Position numbers and translations under genes: made by a program. A model generated the notes under the pieces. It ran no database searches and was not told where the DNA came from. It saw nothing but the letters and a program-made list of their open reading frames with translations. Positions 24,303 to 34,105 of a stretch of DNA of 64,000 nt are shown here, one piece after another. Location: contig CM055109.1 of the NCBI GenBank assembly GCA_029204225.1, positions 39,283,886-39,347,885 of the forward strand, written 5' to 3'. This DNA comes from Diphasiastrum complanatum (taxonomy: Eukaryota > Streptophyta > Lycopodiopsida > Lycopodiales > Lycopodiaceae). Numbering within the stretch: the stretch's first letter is position 1; each line of letters starts with the position of its first letter.

Positions 24303-27300
24303 CTCCCTCTTCAACATTGGATGCTAGTTTCAACATAGTCTTTGAGAACATTCCAAGATTAGATCTATGCATTAAATATAGGTCCTTTCCCAATGGTTTG
24401 GTGAAGATATCAGCCACACACTCCTTTGAAGAGACATGTTGAAGCTCCACCTCTTTGGCAATGACTTGATCTCTCACAAAATGGTGAGCAATCTCAATGT
24501 GCTTGCTCCTTGCATGAAAAACAGGATTGCTTGCCAAGCTTTGGGCTGAAAGGTTATCACAAAGTATGATTGGAGTCTTCTCTGGTTCCAGCAAGTGAAG
24601 ATCCAATAACATCCTCTTGATCCAAAGAATCTCCTTGGTGCATGTTGTTAATGCCTTGTACTCGGCTTCGGTGGAAGATAGAGAGATAGTTGGTTGCTTC
24701 TTTGATAGCCATGAGACCACTCCATCTCCAAGATAGATTGCAAAGGCACTTGTTGACTTTCTATCCATTTGATCACCTGCAAAATCTGAATCTGAAAATC
24801 CACAAAGGTTAGGTGTAGTACCTCCATACAAGATGCCAAAATCTCTAGATCCCGAGATGTATCTAAGTACTCTCTTTCCTAGCTTCCAATGAGCCTCACT
24901 AGGATCTTGCATAAATTGACTTAGTTTACCAACCACAAAGCTTAGATCAGGTCTTGTGATGGTTAACCATATAAGAGATCCTATTAGCTTTCTATAGAGA
25001 GTAATGTCCTTGAAGGATCTTTCATTACTTCTTGTAGTTAGCTTTACATTTGATTCCATAGGAGTAGAAACAACTTTACAATCTTCCATATGAAACCTTT
25101 TTAGAATAGAGTTAACATACTTTTCTTGACATATGAATGTAGATTTAGAAGTTCTAATAATCTCTATTCCTAAGATATAATGAAGTTTACCAAGATCTTG
25201 AATTTCAAACTCTCTTTTGAGTGCCATCTTGATTTCATCTATATCTAGATTGTTACCACCACTTAAGATAATGTCATCAACATAGATCAAAAGTAAAGTG
25301 ATATCATTTTCATTCAATCTAAAGTAGAGAGAATGATCATACTCACTCATAACAAAGTTTTGAGAAAGTAAGAAGGAATTGAGCTTAGCATACCAACTCC
25401 TTGGTGCTTGCTTTAGCCCATACAAACTCTTTTGGAGATAGCACACATGATTAGGCTCATCATGTGAAACATAGCCCTCGGGTTGCTCCATGTAAATATC
25501 TTCTTCAAGATCACCATTCAAGAAGGCATTAGTAACATCCATTTGCCACATATCCCAATCATAAAGAGTTGCAAGAGAGATTAGGATTCGAATAGTTACC
25601 ATCTTTGCCACGGGTGCAAAGGTCTCATCATAGTCAATACCATATTCTTGAGCATACCCCTTTGCCACCAACCTTGCCTTGTACTTGTTGATTGATCCAT
25701 CTTGATTTGTCTTGATCTTGAAGATCCACTTACAACCAATTGCCTTCTTGTCCTTTGGAAGCTTTACCAACCTCCATGTGTTGCTTTTGATGAGTGCTTG
25801 ATGCTCATGATCCATGGCTTGGATCCATTCCTTCTTTTGAATTGCTTCACCTACACAAGTTGGTTCATCAAAAGAGGTAAGAAAAGCAAAGTTAGAGTTG
25901 TCCACCACTTGCTTTCCTTTTTCATCATAGGTTAGCCTTGATGGCTTAGCCCTTTGCCTTTGAGTCTTCCTTGAAGTTTGCTTTGGAGTGGCATCTCCAT
26001 CTTCATCCAAGACATCTTGCACATCATGATGATTAGTAGGCACATCAACATCAACATCAACAACATTGGAAACATTCTCTTCATGAAAGATGACATCCCT
26101 ACTTATGACAACTTTCTTTGTAGAAGGAATGTACACTTTGTAAGCCTTGCTTACTTCACTATAGCCAACAAACACACCCTTCTTTGATGAAGGATCTTCT
26201 TTAGTTCTATCATCAAGTGTGATATTGACAAAACATGTACATCCAAAGATCCTACAATGCTTGACACTCGGCCTTCTACCATAAAGAACCTCATGAGGAG
26301 TTTTACCATCCAAGGAAGCACTTGTCCATCTATTACATAGATAGTTAGCACATGCTAAAGCTTCCCCCCAAAAAGACTTAGCAAGATTAGCATGTAGTCT
26401 CATTGCCTTGGCACATTCACAAAGGGTTCTATTCTTCCTCTCGGCCACTCCATTCTGTTGTGGAGTCCTAGGACTAGACATCTCCCTCTTAATCCCATGT
26501 GCTATACAAAAGTCTTTGAACCTATTTGAGGTGTATTCCCCTCCATTATCAGATCTTAAGCATTTGATCTTTGTATTGAATTGGTTTTCCATTTCATTCT
26601 TGAACTTGACAAATGCAGCAAACACTTCATCCTTACTTTTAAGAAGATAGATCCAAGTATACCTACTAAAGTCATCAATGAAAGTTGCATACATCTTTGC
26701 CCCACCATTGCTAGTTGTACTAGAAGAATGAATATCAGAATGCACAAGTTGAAAAGCTTCTTTAGATCTAGAAGTAGATCTAGAATAAGCAAGTCTATGA
26801 GATTTGGACAAGGCACAATGTTCACAAACACTATTGTTTGCAACGAGACTTTTAGGGAGACCAAGAACAAGCTCTTTCTTTGCCATTACCTCCAAAGATT
26901 TGAAGTTGGGATGGCCCAACCTCTTGTGCCAAACTTCTTGGTTTGTCAATTGCTCCCTAGCCATACATCCTTCATGATTAGAGATCACACATGCATCAAG
27001 CTTGAAAAGTTTACCATGCCTCCTACCTTGAGCAATCAAGGATCCACATTTACTTATCAAACATGCATCTCCAATGAACTCCACATCAAGTCCTTTGTCA
27101 ATCATTTGACTTACACTAAGCAAATTCTTAGTGATTGAAGGAATGTACAAAACATTTTCAAGATTTGCTTTCCTATTTGTTGAAAGGGAAATAGGAATAG
27201 TGCCTATGCCTTTGATGTCACATTGACCATCATTTGCAGTGTAGATGATGTTACCTTCTCCCTCATAAGACAATAAGGATGTAAAGTATTCCTTATGTCT

Positions 27301-28251
27301 GGTCATGTGAGATGAGGCTCCACTATCAATCCACCAAGGATCATTATCATCTATGTTGGCTAACAAACTTGAAGTCATAACAAGTGATTCACATGTGTTA
27401 TGTTCTTCCTCATCTATTGTAAGATTTCCTTGCCTCTCTCCTTGCTCTCTTTTCTTCTTATAACATTCATTTGCAAAATGACCTTTTATCCCACAATAAA
27501 AGCACTTGAACTTTGACTTATTGTTCTTAGTAGAAGAGGAAGAGGAAGAGTGATCATCATGATCAAAGTTACCACCTTTGGACCATTTCCCTTTGCCTTT
27601 ACCTTTGCCCTTGAATTTGCCTTTTGTGAAGAAAGCCTCTTCACCTCCACCTTGCAAGGATGCACCATCAAGCTTTGATTGCAACCTATGTTCTTCAGCC
27701 AATAAGATTTCTTGCAAGTCAACCACACTTGGCAAGACTCTTTGAATGGCAAAACTTTGCACAAGGTTAGCATGTTCATTTAGCAAACCATTCAACATAA
27801 CTTGGACTATTTCACCATCTTTTATGTTCTCATCAATGCATGCTAAATCATCACTTAGGGACTTAACTCTCAAGATAAATGCATGAGCACTTTCACCCTC
27901 TCTTTGCCTACTAGAAAATATTTGTCTCCTTAGGGACAATACCCTAGATGTGGACTTTGATTCAAAGAGCTTCTTTAAGGCATTCCATGCCTCACTTGCA
28001 CTTTGACACTTTCCAACTTCCTTGAGAAGTTCATTTGTAACATTCATTTTAATGATATGAAGAGCCCTTTTGGCCTTCTTATCAAACCTTTGTTGCTCTT
28101 GAAGTGTGAGAGGTCTCTCTTCAATTTCTGCAACTATGTCCATGAGTTCATTCAACTCAAGTAAGGACTCCATCCTCACTTTCCAAGTAGAGTAGTTTGA
28201 TGAACTCAACCTTTCACTAGACTCTAGCATGATCCCACCATTGGAAGCCAT
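24298..28251 (-). CDS. Copia B gag-pol polyprotein, intact
   Basis: 1317 residues, one frame, ATG at 28251. Gag: 1-245, starting MASNGGIMLESSERL with the N-terminal SxNYSTWKVRMESLL motif; Lys/Gly-rich stretch 205-235; zinc knuckle Cys250-Cys253-His258-Cys263. Protease: DSGA at about 309-312. Integrase: HHCC finger His442, His447, Cys476, Cys479; catalytic Asp506, Asp568 and Glu604 with exactly 35 residues between the last two. RT: MDVTNAFLNG about 904-913, YVDD at 990-993. RNase H: Asp1154, Glu1197, Asp1232 and Asp1281 in their usual motifs. All catalytic residues are present. Domain order PR-IN-RT-RH is diagnostic of Ty1/copia. The protein makes capsid and copies and integrates the element. 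The stop codon lies in the 3' LTR and the last residues EEGV are read from the polypurine tract. Confidence 0.97.
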   Translation of the reverse strand: MASNGGIMLESSERLSSSNYSTWKVRMESLLELNELMDIVAEIEERPLTLQEQQRFDKKAKRALHIIKMNVTNELLKEVGKCQSASEAWNALKKLFESKSTSRVLSLRRQIFSSRQREGESAHAFILRVKSLSDDLACIDENIKDGEIVQVMLNGLLNEHANLVQSFAIQRVLPSVVDLQEILLAEEHRLQSKLDGASLQGGGEEAFFTKGKFKGKGKGKGKWSKGGNFDHDDHSSSSSSTKNNKSKFKCFYCGIKGHFANECYKKKREQGERQGNLTIDEEEHNTCESLVMTSSLLANIDDNDPWWIDSGASSHMTRHKEYFTSLLSYEGEGNIIYTANDGQCDIKGIGTIPISLSTNRKANLENVLYIPSITKNLLSVSQMIDKGLDVEFIGDACLISKCGSLIAQGRRHGKLFKLDACVISNHEGCMAREQLTNQEVWHKRLGHPNFKSLEVMAKKELVLGLPKSLVANNSVCEHCALSKSHRLAYSRSTSRSKEAFQLVHSDIHSSSTTSNGGAKMYATFIDDFSRYTWIYLLKSKDEVFAAFVKFKNEMENQFNTKIKCLRSDNGGEYTSNRFKDFCIAHGIKREMSSPRTPQQNGVAERKNRTLCECAKAMRLHANLAKSFWGEALACANYLCNRWTSASLDGKTPHEVLYGRRPSVKHCRIFGCTCFVNITLDDRTKEDPSSKKGVFVGYSEVSKAYKVYIPSTKKVVISRDVIFHEENVSNVVDVDVDVPTNHHDVQDVLDEDGDATPKQTSRKTQRQRAKPSRLTYDEKGKQVVDNSNFAFLTSFDEPTCVGEAIQKKEWIQAMDHEHQALIKSNTWRLVKLPKDKKAIGCKWIFKIKTNQDGSINKYKARLVAKGYAQEYGIDYDETFAPVAKMVTIRILISLATLYDWDMWQMDVTNAFLNGDLEEDIYMEQPEGYVSHDEPNHVCYLQKSLYGLKQAPRSWYAKLNSFLLSQNFVMSEYDHSLYFRLNENDITLLLIYVDDIILSGGNNLDIDEIKMALKREFEIQDLGKLHYILGIEIIRTSKSTFICQEKYVNSILKRFHMEDCKVVSTPMESNVKLTTRSNERSFKDITLYRKLIGSLIWLTITRPDLSFVVGKLSQFMQDPSEAHWKLGKRVLRYISGSRDFGILYGGTTPNLCGFSDSDFAGDQMDRKSTSAFAIYLGDGVVSWLSKKQPTISLSSTEAEYKALTTCTKEILWIKRMLLDLHLLEPEKTPIILCDNLSAQSLASNPVFHARSKHIEIAHHFVRDQVIAKEVELQHVSSKECVADIFTKPLGKDLYLMHRSNLGMFSKTMLKLASNVEEGV

Positions 28252-29408
28252 GATTCTAATGTTTCTTCAACTTTTAGGTTTTGTCCTAAAGCACTTAGCA
28301 CTCACTTTTCTCTCAACAAATGATAGATAAAGAGATCTATGAAGATTTAGGACCCTAAAACACTTCTATCTTGAACCTAGATGGTTTCCAAGCATAGAAA
28401 GGAAGATTGAAACACATGCAACACTTTGCACACACTAAGAATGGATTACAAAATCAAACCAACCTGAACACACTCTTGCTTAAGCTCTCAAACTTTCCAG
28501 CAAGTGACCAAATCAAGTTATGGTGTGAAGAGTTACTTGCATTCTTAGAAAATACCCAAAACTAGGATGCCAAGATTACCTAGTAATGAACAAACTTGAT
28601 CAACATATGATCAACACACTAAGATATTGATTCAACCTGTAAAACCACATGTAAACCACACTTCTAAAAGTTTATAAACTCCAACAAGTGATAAATACAA
28701 GATTTAGAGGTGAATGAATGAGCACACTTAGTGAATCACAAGACTAGCTTCACTATCTTGTCAAATCTTGGTGTTTAGATGTAGATCTAAGATCACTTCA
28801 CATGAGAATGTTCCTCAACCTGTTAAGAACCTGAAAACACACTTGCATAATGGTTAACACCTTCTAGCAAATGCTCCAATCAAATTACATAAGGAGAGTT
28901 ACTTACATGCTCAACAAAGTACACCAAAAATTATGCCAAAATTGATGACAATCTTTACAATATGCTCTTCACAATGGAGCTTACAATATGTTCACCCAAA
29001 AAAGGGGATCTTTCATCCAAATGGGAGCTTTGCTCAGCCTTTAGGAGAATTACAACTCACTCAAAAGAGCATTTGTCATCCACTTAAGGAGAAGTTTCAT
29101 CCACTTAAGGAGAGTGTTCATCCAAGAATGGAGATTGTCAACAATAGGATTGAAAAGAACATTGTTAGTATTGAATATGCACAAGCCTCACAATCACAAA
29201 TGATTAGGTGTTATGATCTGATCCAAAATAGTTTCTTTTCAGCCTCTGATCTTCAATAGACCTGAAATATGCTTTTGATCCACAAGTTCAACTCACAAAA
29301 CAAAGGTTAGTAAGATTTGATCAACAAAGCAATGCAAAATCATGCTAGAACTTGATCAAACATCCAAATATCACCAAAAATGGAATACTTACTGTAAATA
29401 GAAGCCAA
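28252..29408 (-). other. 5' leader of copia B
   Basis: About 1.16 kb between primer-binding site and gag ATG, long for a copia element. AT-rich. A short plus-strand frame at 28933-29259 contains imperfect repeats of CATCCACTTAAGGAGA-like words; I treat it as non-coding. Confidence 0.7.
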
Positions 29409-29423
29409 CCAGCTCTGATACCA
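29409..29423 (-). promoter_or_regulatory. Primer-binding site of copia B (initiator Met tRNA type)
   Basis: The minus strand reads TGGTATCAGAGCTGG directly after the 5' LTR end, the usual plant copia match to the 3' end of initiator tRNA-Met. Confidence 0.93.
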
Positions 29424-30078
29424 TGTGAAAAATACAGATCCTAAGTGGATCTAAACTCCAAGATCATTGGCTTGAATGCTTGCACTCCAAACTACATAAG
29501 CTAGGAATTGGCAACACATTCTATGCTACCTAGAATGCAAAGAACTTGATCAAAAAGCATTTATCACAAATGGAAACTTCCATAAACATCAAGTGCGGCC
29601 CAAAATAGCATTATACAGTCCATAATACATCAGCCTACCACTTTTGGAAAGCACCTAAGATCATACACAATAGCTTGAAGACAATACACACAACAATGCT
29701 CTCAATGGAGGAAGAAACAATGACAATGATCTATTGATCTCAATGAAGCATACAAAAGGTTTCTCCAACCTGTTCTCCACGACTTCTCTACTATTTATGG
29801 ATGAGGAAGATGACTCTCTCTCCTCTCTCTAGAAGGTACTTGACCCTAGATATTCCCTATATAGGAAAAATAGCTAAAAATGGCTTATATGACCAAAATA
29901 CATCAAAATGGTCTCATTTTGAAGGGTATGAAGTTTGACACTTCATCATACTGAAAAAATACAGTAAATAAAAACATTGTGGCCTGGTTCACACGTGTGA
30001 AACTCCAGAACCAAAACTATTTACAATTTTAGCCAATTTAGGCCTCAAACTAGCTAGGAAATGTTGACAATTTTCACA
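29424..30078 (-). repeat. 5' LTR of copia B
   Basis: 655 bp, two mismatches to the 3' LTR. Followed by the target duplication AATGT at 30079-30083. Confidence 0.97.
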
Positions 30079-30085
30079 AATGTTA

Positions 30086-30722
30086 TGTGAAGGATTTCAG
30101 GTCATTCAAGATCCAATCCATGTCTCTGATCTTTGGTTACAATAAGGAACAAACCAACAGTCCTGCCAATGTAGAAAAATCAACATCTATATACAAAATG
30201 AGATGCAAACTCTAAGAGATGCTGATCAAACATGAATCAAAACATAAAATATGTTTGTTCTCCATACAATTACAGTACCCTACTATATTTCACACGTGTG
30301 AAACTGAAAATATCAATAAATGATCATTTTACACATATAATTGCAAGATAACATCATGAGAGTGCACCAATGAGTACTAGAACCCAAAGAGAACCATGTA
30401 TAATGATGAAAAGAGAGAGAGAAGATAGAAGATGTGTCTCTCCACAAGTTACATCCTTTTGTAATAGGTCCAAACCCTATTTGGCCACTTGGCTTTCCCT
30501 CCAAAATGTAAACCCTACTATTTTGGGTCTAGATTCAATGTACCAAACATTCAAATTTGAATCTCTCTCAAACTTGACCAACTTTCCCACACTTTCAAAA
30601 AGTGTTTATTTAATGTATAAACTAATATAACTTCAAAAAGTTTATTTCTAAGTCTAAAAAGAGTTTTGGCCTCATATTGACAATTTACCAAAATATGACT
30701 AAACTAGTTGAAAGCTCTCACA
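30086..30722 (-). repeat. 3' LTR of element C
   Basis: About 637 bp, starting TGTGAAGGATTTCAGG and ending GCTCTCACA. Clearly homologous to 41915-42565 but with many differences, so much older than copia B. Bordered inside by CTCCCTCTTCAAC, a polypurine tract on the minus strand identical in type to that of copia B. Contains the 14-bp palindrome at 30289-30302. Confidence 0.88.
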
Positions 30723-32205
30723 CTCCCTCTTCAACTAGTTTTGGCATAGTTTTAGCCATACTACTTTGATCCAACTTTAGAATGATCTCCATCCTAAGTA
30801 TAGATCTCTTTTCTAAGGTTCTAAAGTAGTTTCCATAATTGATACAGAGAATAGTGTCCAAATTGGATGCTTGACTATTTCTTACATCAATTTTACACAT
30901 CAAGATATAACTAGAATATGAAGAACCAAATAGAATGTGAATGAAATGATTTCCCCATGCTTCAAACTTTGAACTCTCTGGAAAATTATAGCAACCAAAC
31001 AATAAATATGAGTTATGACCATTTGCTTGTTTGTCTCCCTCAACTTTGTCCTTTTTTTATATGTCTTCACCATAAAACTCCATGAATGAGCCTCCATCTC
31101 CATCTTGCCACAAGATATCATCAACACTTGATGACTTGGCCATGAATGAGTGACATAATGAACCTCCAATAGCTTCATTTCCATCAGCAAAGCCAGCCAA
31201 GATTGCTAGTACAATTCCAACAATAAGATATTGCAAGACAATGTAGCTAGTTTGTCCATATCTTGATAATTTGCACACATCCACATGAAATAGCTTAAAC
31301 ATGAGATAGAACAAGTAAAGTAAACTTAAACAGCACTTTATTGCTACTCCTTTGACCTTATTTGAGTTTAAAGACTCCTGCAAAAATAGATCCATAACAT
31401 CTTTGCCAAATAACCTTCCTTTGATGCTCTTGACTAGCTCCAAATTGCCACATTTCCTTTTGTGTTATTGAAGCCCTTTGAGACCAACCTCTTGATCTTT
31501 CCCTTGAACATCAAATTCATTGAGCAAAATTTTTGTTCCAAATCCATTACTTTCTTTTATAGCATGAAAACCATGAAAACCAATATCCACTTGCATAGTA
31601 TCATCCACACAAAAAGATTTTCCAGAACATGTGAGTAAAGCAAAGTGAGTCGCTTCCACTTGCTTACCTTCTTCTTGAACATCAAAGATATCAAAGATAT
31701 GAATATCTTCAGACCTAAACCTCTAAAAATACTCCCTCTCAACCATATGATCTAGACCCAACAAGATCTCATCAATGCTTGATCTCGAATTTCCACAAAG
31801 GTTAGTGAAAACAATGTCATTGGTGGCACCATCATAAAGCAAAAGATAGATTCCAAACTTCCCATCCAACATGAAGTAGAGTAGGTGAAGATGAGTATCA
31901 AACCCAATAAATCCAGCCTTCTTGAGTCCATAAAAAACCTCAATAAGCTCACCAATGAGATCTCCCTTGCCTTGAAGGAATTGCCTCTCAATTTGCTCCA
32001 TGTAGTCTTCTCCAACCAACCTTTTGCCATCTCGATCATGAGTGATCAACTCATAATCATAGAATTCTTTGAGTTAATGAGGATATGTGAGATCCATGCC
32101 TTGGATCTTCCCAAGAACCAATATTCCATTGCTCTTTCCTTCATAAGACTCCCTCTTAAGGATTGCATCATAAGAAGTAAAAACCTCAAAAATACTAGAA
32201 GCCAT
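30718..32205 (-). pseudogene. Element C ORF: non-pol protein of unknown origin
   Basis: From an ATG at 32205 (MASSIFEVFTSYDAI) to a TGA at the LTR edge, about 495 codons stay in a single frame with only four internal stops (after TYPH, VEREYF, GLKGLQ and FYGEDI). No gag, protease, integrase or RT motif is present. Visible features: a segment around residue 80-125 with KAGFIGFDTHLHLL then DGKFGIYLLLYDGA, loosely like a kinase catalytic loop and the following strands; two hydrophobic stretches (CCLSLLYLFYLMFKLF and SYIVLQYLIVGIVLAILAGF, near 31200-31330) that could span membranes; and a C-terminus KLVEEGV read through the polypurine tract as in copia B. It could be captured host sequence or an unusual element gene; I cannot name it. 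Confidence 0.55.
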
Positions 32206-32239
32206 GAAAAAAATGATTTGTACATAATGACATGATGCG

Positions 32240-33110
32240 GATCTATGTGAATCTTAAAGCGTTAAATGTAGTCACCAAGAAGGACCATTTTTTCTTGCCA
32301 TTTACATAAAGCGTCCTGGATAGAGTAGTGGGAACATAAGCCTACAGTTTCCTGGATGGCTTTAACGGTTACAATCAGGTGAAGATAGCGCCGCAAGATC
32401 AGCACAAGATAGCATTCGCCATGGAATGGGGGACCTATGCCTAGAAGGTGATGCCATTTGGACTTTGCAATGCCCCAAGTACTTTCCAGCGAGTTATGCA
32501 GGCGACATTCAAAGAGTGTTTACAAAAATTTCTGAAAATTTTCTTAGATGATCTGTGCATGCATGACCGAATTCAGAGCACTTATCCAATCTGGAAAAGG
32601 TGCTGAAGAAATGTCGCGAGTACCAGATATCTCTGAACCCAGAGTGTTAGTTTTGGGTCAGCTGATTGCCGGCCAATTAGTGTACCGAAGAGGGCCAGAT
32701 GGAATTCTTTGACATTGTATTCTTCCTCATGAGACCACCCAAATCATTTCGCTTTCAATGAGTGGTGGCCATTTTGCATCCGACATTACAGTTTGCAAGA
32801 TCCTGCAATCAGGATGCTGGTGGCCAACAATTCATAAATATATGGATGAATACTTGAAATAATGCGATGTGTGCCAAAGAGCAAGGAGGCCGACAAGGCT
32901 GAACTATGATCTCTTACATCCAGTCCTAGCTCAAGCACCATTCGAGATTTGGGGATTGGATTATATCGGTCCAATTCACCCTGCAAGAGGTACATAGGCC
33001 CAATATATTATCGTGGCAACAGACTACCTCACCATGTGGGTTGAAGCCAAGGCAATACGAATAGTTGATGCTCGAGAAATTGCCAAGTTCTTGTATGAGA
33101 ATATCATTGT
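32240..33110 (+). pseudogene. Gypsy fragment G1: RT piece joined to integrase piece
   Basis: The plus strand starts in RT (RIYVNLKALNVVTKKDHF, FLDGFNGYNQVKIAPQDQ, VMPFGLCNAPSTFQRVMQ, KIFLDDL) and, after an internal deletion removing RNase H, continues with integrase: SMSGGHFASDIT, CDVCQRARRPTRLNYD, FEIWGLDYIGPIHPA, YIIVATDYLTMWVEAKAI. Several stops. Text is of the Tat/Ogre type. The right end is at FLYENII, the same point where the integrase at 8607 stops, and is followed by short GCTTGGATTGAGCTTGCAAAA-like direct repeats. Confidence 0.85.
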
Positions 33111-33310
33111 GTTAAGCTTGGATTGAGCTTGCAAAATTGAGCTTGCAAAAAGTAGGCTTGGATTGAGCTTACAAACAATAAGTATTGAATGAGTAGAAGT
33201 AAATGCTTTTATATGCATTGGATTATGTAAGAATGGAAGCATTTCTATCATTCTAATTAGAATTACTTGTTGTTGTATTTGCATAATAGAAAAACACACA
33301 GGCAACTCCA

Positions 33311-34105
33311 ATGGATCAAACTAATGAAAATCCATCATCATGGCTTAATGTATGGAACAAATACTTTGGCATGAACCAATTCCCTAAATGTGAAAAGTTG
33401 TCCTCTGTAACTATGTTCCTTGAAGGAAGAGCCTTAGTGTGGTGGGATGACATGGTTGCAAAAGGCAATCAACCTTGTACATGGGATGATTTTTGCATAA
33501 TTTTTAGGGAGTACTTCCTACCACTATTAGATGACTATGAACATTTTCAAAAGTTGAGTCATTTAACAATGAATAAAGGTTTGGAACAATTTATTCAAGA
33601 TTTTCATGAGTACCTGAATCCACTTTATAGTGACATTCCACCAAAGGTACAAATATTAATGTTTATTGATGGGTTACCAAAAGATTACCAAGTGGATGTT
33701 TGTAGGAACCATCCAAAAACCCTAGAGGATGTTATTAGGGCTGCAAAGTATTTTGATGACACACCTAAGCCATCTAGGGGTCACCAGCCTAATGAGTCAA
33801 AGAAAGGTTTTCAATTCAAGAGGAAGGATAGAGAAGCTGTTAATGAAACTCATCCCAATTCCAACAATCCTAGTATAACCAAGAAAAACTTTAAAAACCA
33901 TAAGGGTGGCAAAGATATAGTTGAAGCTTGTAAGAAGAACCCGTGCTTCAAGTGCAATGGTGAGGGTCACCTTGCACGAGATTGCGTCAAAAAACCAGCT
34001 TCTACCTCAAGTAATCTATCTCGAAGTATTGAGATGGATGTATGTTTCCTTAGTTTTTTAGTTTTTAGACCTTCTTGTAGGTTTACCACTCGAAAGGACA
34101 GTTGA
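33311..34105 (+). pseudogene. Gypsy G2 gag
   Basis: 264 codons open from ATG (MDQTNENPSSW). Retrotransposon gag domain: WLNVWNKYFGMNQF, LEGRALVWWDDMV, TWDDFCIIFREYF, LSHLTMNKGLEQFIQDF. A Lys-rich stretch precedes one zinc knuckle CFKCNGEGHLARDC (near 33945-33990). The frame then runs into a short unrelated tail and stops; the protease domain that should follow is missing, so this is a deletion derivative. Confidence 0.88.

Larger units (their letters stand above)
23648..30078 (-). mobile_element. Copia B: complete, young Ty1/copia retrotransposon
   Basis: 6,431 bp. The two LTRs (23648-24302 and 29424-30078) are both 655 bp and differ at only two positions (24011 C / 29787 T; 24152 G / 29928 A), about 0.3 percent. 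A perfect 5-bp target duplication AATGT flanks it (23643-23647 and 30079-30083). A primer-binding site, a polypurine tract and one uninterrupted 1317-codon gag-pol frame are present. It inserted in copia D, 3 bp from the border of element C, so it is later than D. All parts of an autonomous element are visible; whether it is expressed cannot be told from sequence. Confidence 0.97.

Noticed and set aside
26581-27138. 185-codon plus-strand frame inside copia B
   Set aside because: Shadow of the intact polyprotein on the opposite strand.
28933-29259. 108-codon plus-strand frame in the copia B leader
   Set aside because: Lies antisense in a non-coding leader and has no recognisable domain.
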